Origin: Akkermansia muciniphila | GTDB taxonomy: Bacteria; Verrucomicrobiota; Verrucomicrobiia; Verrucomicrobiales; DEV007 | Reading direction: 5' to 3' | Length of the DNA: 64,000 nt | Assembly: GCA_945883495.1 (NCBI GenBank) | Contig: CAMCXS010000024.1 | Span: 1 to 64,000 of the forward strand | Part shown: positions 43,861 to 53,246 of the stretch, one piece after another | How positions within the stretch are numbered: position 1 is the first letter of the stretch | Layout of the letters: each line of letters starts with the position of its first letter | Program-made: the position numbers and the translations under genes | The notes under the pieces: model-generated | Told to the model about the DNA's origin: nothing | The model's database searches: none | What the model saw: the letters and a program-made list of their open reading frames with translations, nothing else

Positions 43861-46263
43861 TCAAGGCTTCTTGCCCTTTTTCATGGCCAAGGTGAACCAG
43901 TCTTCCTCGATCGGGAAGGACCGGCGGTCGCGAATCTCATCCGCCGACGCCCGGCGCGGTTTGCCCGGACCGCCCTTGCCTCCTCCGCCGCCGTTGCCGC
44001 CTCCACCCCCTCCGGGGCCTCCACCTCGCGGACCTCTGCCGCGATCCCCGCGATCGCGATCCCGGTCGCCCGAGCGAGGCCGTTCGCCGCGATCTTCCTT
44101 CTTCGCCTCTTTCTCCGCGAGCGGATTGGCCTTGAGGCTCAACGAAATGCGTTTCCGCTCCAGATCCACCTCGATCACCGTAGCCATGACCTTTTGGTTC
44201 ACCTTCACGACCGCCGCCGGATCGTTCACGAAGCCGTCGCTGAGCTGGCTGATGTGGACCAACCCGTCTTGATGAACGCCGACATCGACGAAGGCACCGA
44301 ACTTGGTCACGTTGGTCACGATGCCGGGCACGCGCATGCCGACTTGCAAATCTTCCGGCTTCTCGATCCCAGCAGCGAACTCGAACACCTCGAAGCGTTG
44401 CCGCGGATCCCGTCCCGGCTTGTCCAACTCCGTCATGATGTCCTGGAGCGTCGGGATGCCGACGTCCGAACTGACGTAGGACTTGAGGTCAATCTTCCGG
44501 CGCATCGCCTCGTTGGCCACCAAATCCGCCACCGCGCAACCGACATCCTGCGCCATCCGCTCCACCAAGGGATACCGCTCCGGATGAACGGAACTGGCGT
44601 CGAGCGGGTTCTCCGCCTCGCGAATCCGCAAAAATCCGGCGGCTTGCTCAAACGTCTTTTCGCCAAACCGCGGCACCTTCTTCAACTCGGCCCGGCTCCG
44701 GAACGGCCCGTGCTCGGTGCGGTAGGTCACGATGTTCTCGGCCAAAGTCTTGTTCAGACCGGACACGTAGGAAAGCAGCTCCGGGCTGGCGGTGTTCACC
44801 TCCACGCCCACCGCGTTCACACAGCTCATCACGCAATCGTCGAGCGCCTGCTTCAAGCGGTTTTGATCGACGTCGTGTTGGTATTGCCCCACGCCGATCG
44901 TCTTGGGATCCAGCTTCACCAACTCCGCCAACGGATCCATCAACCGGCGCCCGATCGAAACCGCGCCCCGCACCGTCAGGTCGTGGTTCGGGAACTCGCG
45001 TCGCGCCACTTCCGATGCGGAATAAATCGACGCTCCGCTCTCATTCACCATCACGATTGGGATCGAGGCGGAGAGATTCAGCGAGCGGACAAACTTTTCG
45101 GCTTCCCGGCTCGCTGTCCCGTTGCCGATCGCGATCGCGGCGATGCGATGTTTGCGCACCAGCAGGCGGACGGTTTCCGCGCTTTCCGCGAGCTGTTTGC
45201 TTGATCCGACGATGTGGACCACGTCGTTGTGCAGAAGTCCGCCCTGCTCATCGAGACAGACCGCCTTGCAGCCAGTGCGGAACCCGGGATCGAGCGCCAA
45301 CACCCGCTTCTGGCCGAGCGGGGATGCCAGGAGCAATTCCCGCAAGTTCTCCACGAACACCTTGGCGGCCTCCTCGTCGGCCTTGCGGCGGACCATGGCG
45401 CGCATCTCGGTTTCCATCGAGGGGAAGAGCAGGCGGCGGCAACCGTCCTCCAGCGCCGTCTGCACTTGAGCGTGAGCCTGACCGGTCAAGAACGTGCGTT
45501 GCGCCGCTCCGAGCGTTTCCTTTTCCGGCGCACCGATCCGCACAATCAGAAAGCCTTCGTTTTCGCCCCGGCACATCGCCAGCCAGCGGTGCGACGGCAC
45601 CTTTTCCAATGGCTCGCTCCAGAGAAAGTAATCGCGGAACTTTGCAGCCTCGGGATCGTCCTTTTTCCCGGGCGCCAGCTTGGAAGCGACGATCGCGGAG
45701 CTTTCGTAAATCTTGCGCACCGCGGCCCGTACCGGCGGGTGATCGCTGACCATTTCCGCGATGATGTCCCGGGCACCGGCCAATGCGGCATCGACGTCCT
45801 TCACCTCCTTGGCCGGATTGACGAATGGCTCCGCCGCCTCAGGGGCGTTGAGGTCTGGATTCTCCAGCAAGGCGTTCGCCAGCGCTTCCAAGCCACGCTC
45901 CTTGGCCACCATCGCCCGCGTCCGGCGTTTGGGACGGAACGGCGCGTAAACGTCTTCCAGGACCGGCAAACTCCCGGCCGCCAACACCGCCGCCTTGAGA
46001 TCTTCCGTCAGCAAATGACGCTCCGAAAGCGACTTCAACACCGCCTCACGCCGGCTCTCCAGCTCCTGCAATCGGGCCAGTTGATCGCGAATGCTTGTCA
46101 ACGCCACCTCGTCGAGTGAGCCTGTCACCTCTTTCCGGTAACGGGCGATGAACGGGATGGTGGCGCCCTCGGAGAGCAAACGCGCCACGGCGCGCACTCG
46201 GTCGGCGGGCAAGTTGAGGTCCGTGGCGGCGCGACCGGCGAGGCTGGCGGGGTCGAGGGTCAT
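43861..46263 (-). CDS. tex: Tex-family transcription accessory protein
   Basis: 800 residues, normal for Tex. N-terminal helical Tex domain ('ATIPFIARYRKEVTGSLDEV'), YqgF/RuvC-like domain ('VLALDPGFRTGCKAVCLDEQG', 'AIGNGTASREAEKFV'), tandem helix-hairpin-helix ('VEVNTASPELLSYVSGL', 'RAELKKVPRFGEKTFEQAAGFLRI') and an S1 RNA-binding domain near 650-720 ('GIVTNVTKFGAFVDVGVHQDG'). The C-terminus adds an Arg/Gly-rich tail (about 735-775) before 'RRSFPIEEDWFTLAM'. Tex binds nucleic acids and supports transcription elongation and RNA turnover. Divergent from the second asparagine synthetase gene, about 100 bp apart. Confidence 0.95.
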   Translation of the reverse strand: MTLDPASLAGRAATDLNLPADRVRAVARLLSEGATIPFIARYRKEVTGSLDEVALTSIRDQLARLQELESRREAVLKSLSERHLLTEDLKAAVLAAGSLPVLEDVYAPFRPKRRTRAMVAKERGLEALANALLENPDLNAPEAAEPFVNPAKEVKDVDAALAGARDIIAEMVSDHPPVRAAVRKIYESSAIVASKLAPGKKDDPEAAKFRDYFLWSEPLEKVPSHRWLAMCRGENEGFLIVRIGAPEKETLGAAQRTFLTGQAHAQVQTALEDGCRRLLFPSMETEMRAMVRRKADEEAAKVFVENLRELLLASPLGQKRVLALDPGFRTGCKAVCLDEQGGLLHNDVVHIVGSSKQLAESAETVRLLVRKHRIAAIAIGNGTASREAEKFVRSLNLSASIPIVMVNESGASIYSASEVARREFPNHDLTVRGAVSIGRRLMDPLAELVKLDPKTIGVGQYQHDVDQNRLKQALDDCVMSCVNAVGVEVNTASPELLSYVSGLNKTLAENIVTYRTEHGPFRSRAELKKVPRFGEKTFEQAAGFLRIREAENPLDASSVHPERYPLVERMAQDVGCAVADLVANEAMRRKIDLKSYVSSDVGIPTLQDIMTELDKPGRDPRQRFEVFEFAAGIEKPEDLQVGMRVPGIVTNVTKFGAFVDVGVHQDGLVHISQLSDGFVNDPAAVVKVNQKVMATVIEVDLERKRISLSLKANPLAEKEAKKEDRGERPRSGDRDRDRGDRGRGPRGGGPGGGGGGNGGGGGKGGPGKPRRASADEIRDRRSFPIEEDWFTLAMKKGKKP

Positions 46264-46365
46264 GATCGAATCAGCAAACGAAGGGGGGAACCGTTATTCC
46301 GCGCAAAGTTTTTGGCAAGTTGGAAGCATTGGGGAATGCTTGCCCCTCACTTCCCTTCAACCGAA

Positions 46366-48378
46366 ATGTGCGCGATTGGTGGCATTCTGGACCCCGTTTT
46401 TGCGGACACGGGATCGTTTCTCGGTCCCTTGCATCGCATGGCTCGTGCCATGTTCCGCCGCGGCCCCGATGAAGAGGGCCTCTTTGTCGAACCGGGAATT
46501 GGGCTCGTCCACCGCCGCCTCAGCATCGTCGGCCTCGGCAACGGCCATCAACCCCTCTCCAACGAGGACGGCAGCGTCATCGCCATCGTCAATGGCGAGT
46601 TCTTTGATCACCAGGACAAGCGCGCTTGGCTGGAACGGCGCGGCCACGTCCTCCGGACGGACTCGGACTGCGAAATCCTCGCGCATCTCTACGAAGAGCA
46701 CGGCGAGACCTTCCCCCAGCACCTCCGCGGTCAATTCGCCTTTGCCCTCTGGGACAAACGCAAACGGCTCCTCTTCCTTGGACGGGATCGCTCGGGCATT
46801 CTGCCGTTGCACTGGGCCCGCCGCGCCCAAGGCATCGTCTTTGCCTCGGAAATCAAAGGCATTCTCGCCTCCGGCCTCATCCCGGCGGAACCAGATTACC
46901 GCGGGATTGACCACATCTTCACCTTCTTCGCCCAGCCCACCCGCCGCACCTGCTTCCACGGCATAGAATCCCTCCTTCCGGGCACCATGCTCCGGGCGCG
47001 ACTCTCTCCCCATGGCGTCAATGCCCAGGAAATCCGCTATTGGGACCTATCGTTCCCCGACCGCGGCGACGAATATGACCCCGGCCCCGAACGCGCCGTC
47101 GCCGAGTTCGGCGAGCACTTCGAACACGCCATCCGCCTCCGCCTCAAGGCCGATGTCCCCGTCGTCGGTTATCTCAGTGGCGGCATCGACTCCAGCACGA
47201 TCGTCGCCGCCGCCTGCCGTCTGCGAGACGAGCCCATCCCCGCGTTTTCCATCCGCATCCCCTCCCCCGGCTTCGACGAAGCCAGCAAGGCCCGCCTCGT
47301 CGCCCAACACACCGGCGCCCGGATGGTGGAATTGACCTGTGACGACCGCATTGTCGGCCAAAGCTTTCCCGAACTGGTGGAGGCCGTGGACGCTCCGGTG
47401 GTCGACACCGCCTGCGCCGCAATCATGAACCTGAGCCGCAAAGTCCGCGAGCAAGGCTACAAAGTGGCGCTCACCGGGGAGGGCGCGGATGAGTTGCTGG
47501 CCGGATACGTTTGGCTCAAAGTGGGCCGCGCGCTGGGGTGCCTAGATCGGGGAAACTTCCGCCCAGGCAATCTCTTCCGGTATATGGCGCTGAAGATGTT
47601 CAATCCGCATCGCAGTTGGGAGGATGCGAATGAATATCAGCAATATATCGGCGGGCCACAGGGCATTTCCGATCTCTACGGGATGTATGGCGACGCCCGG
47701 CAGCGCTTCTTCTCCGGTGCGATGTGGGATCACGTAGGCAATCACCTCGCGTTCGCGGATCTCGACCTAAACTTGGACGCTATGAAGCGCTGGGATCCGC
47801 TGAATCAAGCGCTGTATTTCGGCTTCAAGACCCTTCTCCCAGGCATGCTTTTGTGCCACAAGGGAGATCGCGTCGCGATGCGCAATTCGGTGGAAACGCG
47901 GTATCCGTTCCTCGACGAAGGGGTCATCGATTTTGCCTGCAAACTTCACCCGCGTTGGAAGCTCCGCGGCCTCTTCCGGGACAAAGTGATTTTGCGCCAA
48001 TACGCCTCCCAGCTCTTGCCGGAAAGCATTTGGCAACAACCGAAGCAAATGTTCCGCGCCCCCCTCGGCGCCACCTTCTTTACCGGGGCTTCAGCGCTTA
48101 CGAATCAGCTCCTCTCCGAAGAATCCCTGCGCCGCACCGGGATGTTTCATCCCAAGGCCATCCAATCCGCCCGCACCGCTTTCTCCCAAGGCGAGCTCGG
48201 CCCCGCGCAACGCGTCTTCGTGGAAATGGGCCTCACCGCCGTCATCGCCACCCAACTCTGGCACCACAAATATCTCGGCGGCGGACTTTGTGATCTTCCG
48301 TCTGCGGATTTCGGCCTGTCAGAATCAATTTCGCCCGCCGAGTCGGCTCTCCCGGAGCTGATTGCGTGCACCGCCTGA
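46366..48378 (+). CDS. asnB: Glutamine-hydrolysing asparagine synthetase (second copy)
   Basis: 670 residues from the ATG at 46366, which provides the catalytic Cys2 ('MCAIGGILDP'). Glutaminase motifs 'RRGPDEEG', 'VNGEFFDHQ' and 'DSDCEILAHLY'; synthetase PP-loop 'GYLSGGIDSSTIVAA' near residue 267 and 'ALTGEGADELLAGYVW'. It is more diverged and longer than the glycan-operon copy, resembling stand-alone AsnB-like amidotransferases used for asparagine or for secondary products. Single gene; its 3' end faces the phosphonate operon end. Confidence 0.9.
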   Translation: MCAIGGILDPVFADTGSFLGPLHRMARAMFRRGPDEEGLFVEPGIGLVHRRLSIVGLGNGHQPLSNEDGSVIAIVNGEFFDHQDKRAWLERRGHVLRTDSDCEILAHLYEEHGETFPQHLRGQFAFALWDKRKRLLFLGRDRSGILPLHWARRAQGIVFASEIKGILASGLIPAEPDYRGIDHIFTFFAQPTRRTCFHGIESLLPGTMLRARLSPHGVNAQEIRYWDLSFPDRGDEYDPGPERAVAEFGEHFEHAIRLRLKADVPVVGYLSGGIDSSTIVAAACRLRDEPIPAFSIRIPSPGFDEASKARLVAQHTGARMVELTCDDRIVGQSFPELVEAVDAPVVDTACAAIMNLSRKVREQGYKVALTGEGADELLAGYVWLKVGRALGCLDRGNFRPGNLFRYMALKMFNPHRSWEDANEYQQYIGGPQGISDLYGMYGDARQRFFSGAMWDHVGNHLAFADLDLNLDAMKRWDPLNQALYFGFKTLLPGMLLCHKGDRVAMRNSVETRYPFLDEGVIDFACKLHPRWKLRGLFRDKVILRQYASQLLPESIWQQPKQMFRAPLGATFFTGASALTNQLLSEESLRRTGMFHPKAIQSARTAFSQGELGPAQRVFVEMGLTAVIATQLWHHKYLGGGLCDLPSADFGLSESISPAESALPELIACTA

Positions 48379-48427
48379 TCCCTAGAGGATAGCTGGCCTG
48401 GTGAAAACCGTAAACGTTGAAGAGCCT

Positions 48428-49690
48428 TCACTCTGATCTCCACCGCCGCGCGTAACACCCCACCGCTACCAACGCGCAGAGCAGTGCCCCAATCAACAGA
48501 CTGGCGGACGCCGTGGTGAAGAAAGTCAGAAAATCTCCTGAAACCGGGAACAGCCGCCGCGCTAACATCACGGCGACGTATCCGAGATACCCCACCGCGT
48601 CCGCCACATACATCAGAAAGCCGAGATTCGCCCGCTCCCGCGTCAGCGCAATAAGGCGCTCGAAAATCGTCGTATGCACCGCGACATACGGCACATACAA
48701 GCCGACGCCGAGCATCACCATAAAACCAAATGGCGGCAGCCATCCGGCCCGGTGCCCAGCTAACGCCAACAGAGCAAATCCCAAGCCCGCCGCGGACAAT
48801 CCCAATCCTGTAAAGAATCCCCGCCGGTTGTCGCGCACCAGGACCAACGCCCCGTTCGCCACCACCACCACCAGCGTCACCCAAAACTCCGATTGCGAGA
48901 ACACCGACGGCTGGGCATTGAACCCCAGCCCGGCCCAAATCTCAGGAGCAAAGTCCGCCCGCGTGCTCCGCAGCACCGTGATGAGCAGATAGGCCAGGAC
49001 GATCGCCACCAGGCCCAGGCCATGGCGACGCAGCATCCCGAAACGTTCCCCGGCCGTCATCGGCCGCCGCACGGAGCGCGCCGTTTCATCCTGCTCCGAC
49101 GGGGCGGGAATCTGGCTCAGCATCCAGACGAATAAAACCAGCGGCAGGAGGAAAAGCAGCCCCGCCGTGGCCGGCATCCATCGCTCCGGAATTCCGCGCA
49201 GCAACAGCTCCGCACCCACCGTTTTGGCCACGCCGTCCGCCAAGATGAAACTGGCGCACAATCCCGCCACGAACAGCTCGGTGAGACAACGTCCCTCCAC
49301 GAACCCCAGCACAAGCCCAAACACCATCCCCAGCGCCAATCCGTTCGCGAACAAACACAGCGCATCCCAGGGCGCCGCCGCCACCGCAAAACCAAGCAGC
49401 GCCAGCTCCGCCGCCAGAATTAGCCCGAACAACGTCCGTGCCCGGCCATTTGCGCTCATCTCCGCGATGACCTTGATGCCAATGAATTTGGACACCATGT
49501 ATCCCAACACTTGCGCCGTGACCAACCATGCCTTGGCGTCCGCGCCACCATAACCCGCCGCCGTGAACGGTTTGCGGAAACCATACATGCAGGCATAGGT
49601 CCCAAACGCCGCCAGCACGCACCAAATCGTAAGAAACCACGGCTGCTCCAGCCATCGCCGCCACGCCAATCGATGCTTCGCCGCGTTCAT
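48428..49690 (-). CDS. DUF5690 family MFS-like permease, candidate phosphonate transporter
   Basis: 420 residues with twelve membrane segments in two halves. Family landmarks are 'FLTIWCVLAAFGTYACMYG', 'FRKPFTAAGYGG' and 'LVTAQVLGYMVSKFIGIKV'. The fold resembles the major facilitator superfamily. Last gene of the operon; its ATG overlaps the stop of the dehydrogenase gene (4 bp). No ABC-type phosphonate transporter is present, so uptake of 2-aminoethylphosphonate or a methylated relative is the natural guess, though unproven. Confidence 0.8.
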   Translation of the reverse strand: MNAAKHRLAWRRWLEQPWFLTIWCVLAAFGTYACMYGFRKPFTAAGYGGADAKAWLVTAQVLGYMVSKFIGIKVIAEMSANGRARTLFGLILAAELALLGFAVAAAPWDALCLFANGLALGMVFGLVLGFVEGRCLTELFVAGLCASFILADGVAKTVGAELLLRGIPERWMPATAGLLFLLPLVLFVWMLSQIPAPSEQDETARSVRRPMTAGERFGMLRRHGLGLVAIVLAYLLITVLRSTRADFAPEIWAGLGFNAQPSVFSQSEFWVTLVVVVANGALVLVRDNRRGFFTGLGLSAAGLGFALLALAGHRAGWLPPFGFMVMLGVGLYVPYVAVHTTIFERLIALTRERANLGFLMYVADAVGYLGYVAVMLARRLFPVSGDFLTFFTTASASLLIGALLCALVAVGCYARRWRSE

Positions 49691-50724
49691 GCTTCGTCAA
49701 AAGAAATCGCAACCCGCGCCCAGCGCCGCGTCGACGCCAAGGCAAACCCTTCTTCCAGGCACGACAACGGCAGCGGCAGACTGACCAACGATGCCCAGGG
49801 CAACGCCGAAGTCTCCAAAAACGCCATCGCCCGATTCAAGTGCCGCGGCGCGTAGTTGTGAAACCCTCGCACCGCCACGCAGCCCCGGATGATCTGCTCC
49901 CCGGTGATCGTCAACGCGGAGTCCGGATGCACCATCCCGGCAAACAAATAGTGTCCTCCTGGCCGCAACAAGCGCAGCCCCTCGCCCACGATGCCCGGCA
50001 CGCCAGCCGCCTCGATCACCACGTCCACGGATTTCGACGGCAGGTCCGCGCTCACCGCCGCCACCACCCCGCCAAAGTCCGGCACCCGCGCCAACCGCGC
50101 CTCCTCCGGATCCACCACGATCACGCGTTCCACCCCTGCCGCCCTCAGCAATGCACATCCGTGCAGCCCAAGCAAACCCGCACCCTGCACCACCGCGACT
50201 CGGCACTGCGAAGGGAGCTGTTCGGTGACGTTCGCCATCGTGGCCAACGAACAGTTCGCTGAGGCCGCCACCGCGTCCGGAATCAAATCCGGAACCCGCA
50301 CCAGATGCGTCCCCGGCCGCAACACGATGTGCGTGGCGTAGGTGCCGTGGAGACCGCTGCCCGCCCCCAATTGGGCGTGCCCATATTTAAAGACCCGGTC
50401 GCACTTTTGCGGCAGCTCCCAGTCGATGCAGGAGGAGCAATGGCCACAGGCGTCGGCAGAACTCCAGGTCACCCGTTGCCCCAACCAAGCTTCCCGGCCC
50501 GGCCCAGCCGCCACCACCCTGCCCACGCCTTCATGCCCCAGGATGCAAGGCACCGGTTCCTGCCGACGTCCGGCGTGCGTGTGCAGGTCCGAACCGCAAA
50601 TCGTCGCCAGGCTCAGCGCCACCAACACTTGCCCCGGCTCCAACACGCTCGGCAATGGCAGCTCCGCGAATCGAAACGGTTGCCCCGCCTGCTCAAAAAT
50701 CGCGCCCCGCGCCGTCCCACTCAT
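49687..50724 (-). CDS. Zinc-type alcohol dehydrogenase associated with phosphonate catabolism
   Basis: 345 residues, medium-chain dehydrogenase. Catalytic zinc: 'ATICGSDLHTHAG' and 'CILGHEGVG'; structural zinc cluster: 'DACGHCSSCIDWELPQKC'; Rossmann: 'VAVVQGAGLLGLHGCALLRAAG'. It fits the group annotated as phosphonate-catabolism-associated alcohol dehydrogenase (TIGR03366-like) by sequence style and context. It may reduce or oxidise the C2 aldehyde, or protect against its build-up. ATGA overlaps join it to PhnX upstream and to the permease downstream. Confidence 0.85.
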   Translation of the reverse strand: MSGTARGAIFEQAGQPFRFAELPLPSVLEPGQVLVALSLATICGSDLHTHAGRRQEPVPCILGHEGVGRVVAAGPGREAWLGQRVTWSSADACGHCSSCIDWELPQKCDRVFKYGHAQLGAGSGLHGTYATHIVLRPGTHLVRVPDLIPDAVAASANCSLATMANVTEQLPSQCRVAVVQGAGLLGLHGCALLRAAGVERVIVVDPEEARLARVPDFGGVVAAVSADLPSKSVDVVIEAAGVPGIVGEGLRLLRPGGHYLFAGMVHPDSALTITGEQIIRGCVAVRGFHNYAPRHLNRAMAFLETSALPWASLVSLPLPLSCLEEGFALASTRRWARVAISFDEA

Positions 50725-51497
50725 CGTTCAAGCCACGCTGGCAACTCCGCGACGCTCGGCAACACCGTTTCCGCCCCTGCTTCGATCAGCCTCCGCGAGG
50801 CCACCGCGACCCGTTCCCGGCGCTCCTCCGGACGCAACGCTTGCAACGCCTCCCGGCTCAAGCCCACCTCGTTCCCGCTCTCGCTGACGCCGAGGCAAAT
50901 CATCCCGGCGTTGCGTCCTTCCGCCATGTCCGCCGGAGTATCCCCAACCTTGATCGCCAAGCTCAATGGGTAAACACCCAAGCGTTCCGCGATCCGGAAG
51001 CAAGCCCACGGGGCAGGCCGTCCTTGAGGCACTTCGTCCGCGCAAATCACCACTTCCGCATCGATCCCCGCCGCCCGCGCCACCGGTTCCAGAGCATCCA
51101 TCATCCCCCGGGTGTATCCCGTGGTCCCGCCGACTCTCACCCCGCGTTCCCGTAGCCAACGCAACGTTTCCACCGCCCCCGGGACCGGTTCTGCATGAGC
51201 CGGGAGCAGCGGCGGCAGCAACTGGGCGAAGGCTTCGTAAATCTCCTGCACCAACGCTTCGTCCGGCCCGGCATTCCGCATTTGGAGAACACGTTCGGCT
51301 ATCGCGGGATCATGGAGGATCTCGCGGACGTGGTCCCGCTTGTGGGCGCCCATCGGTTTGCGAGCGATCTCCTCGGTGATCGGCAGCCCCGCCGCCTCAA
51401 ACGCCTGGAGAAACGCCTCCAAGGGCGCCCGGCAACCGAAGTCCACCAACGTCCCGGCCCAGTCAAAGATGATGAGGTTTGGCCAGCGCAAGTTCAT
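50721..51497 (-). CDS. phnX: Phosphonoacetaldehyde hydrolase (phosphonatase)
   Basis: 258 residues, HAD superfamily. The nucleophile motif is 'IIFDWAGTLVDFG' (Asp12, Ala14, the DWAGT form typical of PhnX). Lys53 in 'KPMGAHKRDHVREIL' is the Schiff-base lysine at the position known from the Bacillus enzyme. Also 'GTTGYTRGMMDAL' and 'AIKVGDTPADMAEGRNAGM'. It splits phosphonoacetaldehyde into acetaldehyde and phosphate. Its start codon directly abuts the stop of the FAD oxidoreductase, so the two are tightly coupled. Confidence 0.95.
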   Translation of the reverse strand: MNLRWPNLIIFDWAGTLVDFGCRAPLEAFLQAFEAAGLPITEEIARKPMGAHKRDHVREILHDPAIAERVLQMRNAGPDEALVQEIYEAFAQLLPPLLPAHAEPVPGAVETLRWLRERGVRVGGTTGYTRGMMDALEPVARAAGIDAEVVICADEVPQGRPAPWACFRIAERLGVYPLSLAIKVGDTPADMAEGRNAGMICLGVSESGNEVGLSREALQALRPEERRERVAVASRRLIEAGAETVLPSVAELPAWLER

Positions 51498-52625
51498 TCA
51501 AGTCTCCCAGGATCGGATCGTGGCCTGCGCCAAACCCCAGCTCAGCGTCATGCCCAAGCCACCCATGGCCGTCACCATCGTCACCCGTTCCCGTGGATGC
51601 AGCACCACTTGGGTCTGCCCCACCGTGCTTTTCAGATACACACCTTGCCACCGGCTGGCAATGCACAGGTCAGGGACCCGCACGAATTCCCGCAACGAAC
51701 ACAAAATCAGCTCCTCCACCTCAGCCTCGTTCTCCGGCGGGAAATCGTCTCCGTATTCGTGGGAATCCCCCAACGTCAAGCTGCCGTCCTCATGCTGGGC
51801 CGCGATGACATGGACGCCCCAATCTCGATGCCGCGGCAGCTCCGCCTCCAATCGCGCCCGCAGCTGCGCCGTGCTGGGACACTCGCGAAACGCAGGGTAA
51901 TGACACAGCGTCAAATCGCTCACCATCACCGGCCCAAGCCGCCAATCCGCCCGTTGAGGCACGGTCCGCATCATCTGCAACCGGCAACGCCGCACCTGCG
52001 CGGCGGCGAGCTCGCGTGAAAACAAAAGCCGCATCTCCTCCCCCGCCGCGATGACCAAGCGGTCGAACCCGAACCGCTCCCCATCCGCGCATTCCACGGC
52101 GTCCGCGAACACTTGGACCACCGGTTTGCCGAAGTGAAACCGCACGCCAAGCCCGAGCGCGAAATTCGTCAGCGCCGCGATCGCCGAGGACGGATGGACC
52201 ACCGTCTCCACCGCGCTGAACAATGCTCCACGGAGCCCTTCCGGCTGGGCGGCGGGGAACCGGCGCAACACCGCGTCCGCATCGAGCAGCTCCAACGCAC
52301 CTCCGGCTCCGGCGGCGGCGAATTCCCGCAACACCGCCCAAGCCTCCTCCCGGTAAGCCAAGCTCAACGATCCCCGTGCGCTTGTCCAAAATCCCGCTTC
52401 CGCCGCCAGCTCCCGCCACCGGCGCACTCCGAAAAGTGCCTGCTCCCGTTCCGCTCCAAACGCGCAGCCGATCGGCCACAAGGTCCCAAAATTCCGCACG
52501 GAGGCCCCCAAGGCTCGTCCATCCCGTTCCAAAACCGTAACGGAATATCCCGCCTCACGCGCCGTGATGGCGTGGGCCAATCCGATGATCCCGGCCCCGA
52601 CGACGATGACGTTTCCCTCCGCCAT
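51498..52625 (-). CDS. FAD-dependent amine oxidoreductase of phosphonate catabolism
   Basis: 375 residues of the DAO/glycine-oxidase fold. FAD motif 'VIVVGAGIIGLAHAITAREAG' at the N-terminus, 'SVRNFGTLWPIG' after it, and the C-terminal 'RVTMVTAMGGLGMTLSWGLA'. This is the TIGR03364-like oxidoreductase found beside PhnX. Related enzymes oxidise 2-aminoethylphosphonate or its N-methyl forms to phosphonoacetaldehyde, which would replace the PhnW transaminase absent here. It is the first gene of the operon; the mini-RNase-III-like gene stops 6 bp upstream and could share its transcript. Confidence 0.85.
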   Translation of the reverse strand: MAEGNVIVVGAGIIGLAHAITAREAGYSVTVLERDGRALGASVRNFGTLWPIGCAFGAEREQALFGVRRWRELAAEAGFWTSARGSLSLAYREEAWAVLREFAAAGAGGALELLDADAVLRRFPAAQPEGLRGALFSAVETVVHPSSAIAALTNFALGLGVRFHFGKPVVQVFADAVECADGERFGFDRLVIAAGEEMRLLFSRELAAAQVRRCRLQMMRTVPQRADWRLGPVMVSDLTLCHYPAFRECPSTAQLRARLEAELPRHRDWGVHVIAAQHEDGSLTLGDSHEYGDDFPPENEAEVEELILCSLREFVRVPDLCIASRWQGVYLKSTVGQTQVVLHPRERVTMVTAMGGLGMTLSWGLAQATIRSWET

Positions 52626-52631
52626 CTCCCT

Positions 52632-52910
52632 TCACCTCGATCCTTTGCGCTGCTGCGCCAGGAACAGCGGCAGCAGTTCCCGCCCAATCCACGCAAAGGC
52701 TGCCTCCAGCCCGTCCGTTTCGTAAATCACGCCGATGTGCGCTTCCAACCCGGTCGGGTTGCCGATCGTGGCGAGGAAATCATTGGACGTGAACCGCGTG
52801 TGCAGTTCCCCGTCCATTTTGCCCTTCTCGCGCAAAATCCACTGCCGCGCGTAGAGCGACAACACGGCATCGCCGATCCACGCTTTTTGACGGCTGGCAG
52901 TCAAGTCCAT
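52632..52910 (-). CDS. Mini-RNase-III-like protein (paralogue 1)
   Basis: 92 residues. 'QKAWIGDAVLSLYARQWIL' matches the RNase III signature strand (IGDAxL). 'NDFLATIGNPTGLEA' plus 'IYETDGLEAAFAWIGREL' match the second catalytic block (GNxxEAxIGxIY..G). There is no double-stranded-RNA-binding domain, as in Mrn-type mini-RNases III. It is probably a small ribonuclease or a degenerate relative: several canonical acidic residues are hard to place. A copy with four amino-acid differences lies at 59394-59672. It is 6 bp upstream of the phosphonate operon. Confidence 0.7.
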   Translation of the reverse strand: MDLTASRQKAWIGDAVLSLYARQWILREKGKMDGELHTRFTSNDFLATIGNPTGLEAHIGVIYETDGLEAAFAWIGRELLPLFLAQQRKGSR

Positions 52911-52951
52911 GATCCGGCCATCAAAAGGCGAGAAACCGCAATCCGCAAGGG

Positions 52952-53190
52952 TCAACCCTCGCTGGTGATCGACTGCAAAATCGAGGTCAACGCCGCGCCG
53001 TGTTTTTCCAGGGCCGGAGCGGGCGCGAAGAAGAAGCAATTCACGTGCAGCGTTTCCCCTTCCAGCTCGCCCTTGGCGTTGGCCAGGACGACGTCCATGC
53101 CATTGACCTTGGCTTCTTGGGGATCCGTCCACTCCAGATCGCCAAACTCCTCCCTTGGCTATTTCTCCGCGATAGCGAACCTCGTTGAGA
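52952..53190 (-). pseudogene. 3' remnant of an unidentified gene
   Basis: A minus-strand frame ending at 52952 reads 'EFGDLEWTDPQEAKVNGMDVV', 'NAKGELEGETLHVNC' and 'LEKHGAALTSILQSITSEG', which looks like real protein. It is separated by a one-base shift and an in-frame TAG from 'NEVRYRGEIAK' just upstream. No start was found. It is probably a decayed gene next to the duplicated RNase-III-like gene; the family is not recognised. Confidence 0.45.
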
Positions 53191-53246
53191 CGGCCCTCTG
53201 TCTTGGTGGCTCCATCAGGACGCAACCCCGTGGCCTCATAGAACTC

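Noticed and set aside
52911..53225. N-terminal extension of mini-RNase-III-like paralogue 1
   Set aside because: Paralogue 2 starts at the equivalent ATG and upstream similarity is lost; the extension is a frame-shifted reading of the neighbouring gene remnant.
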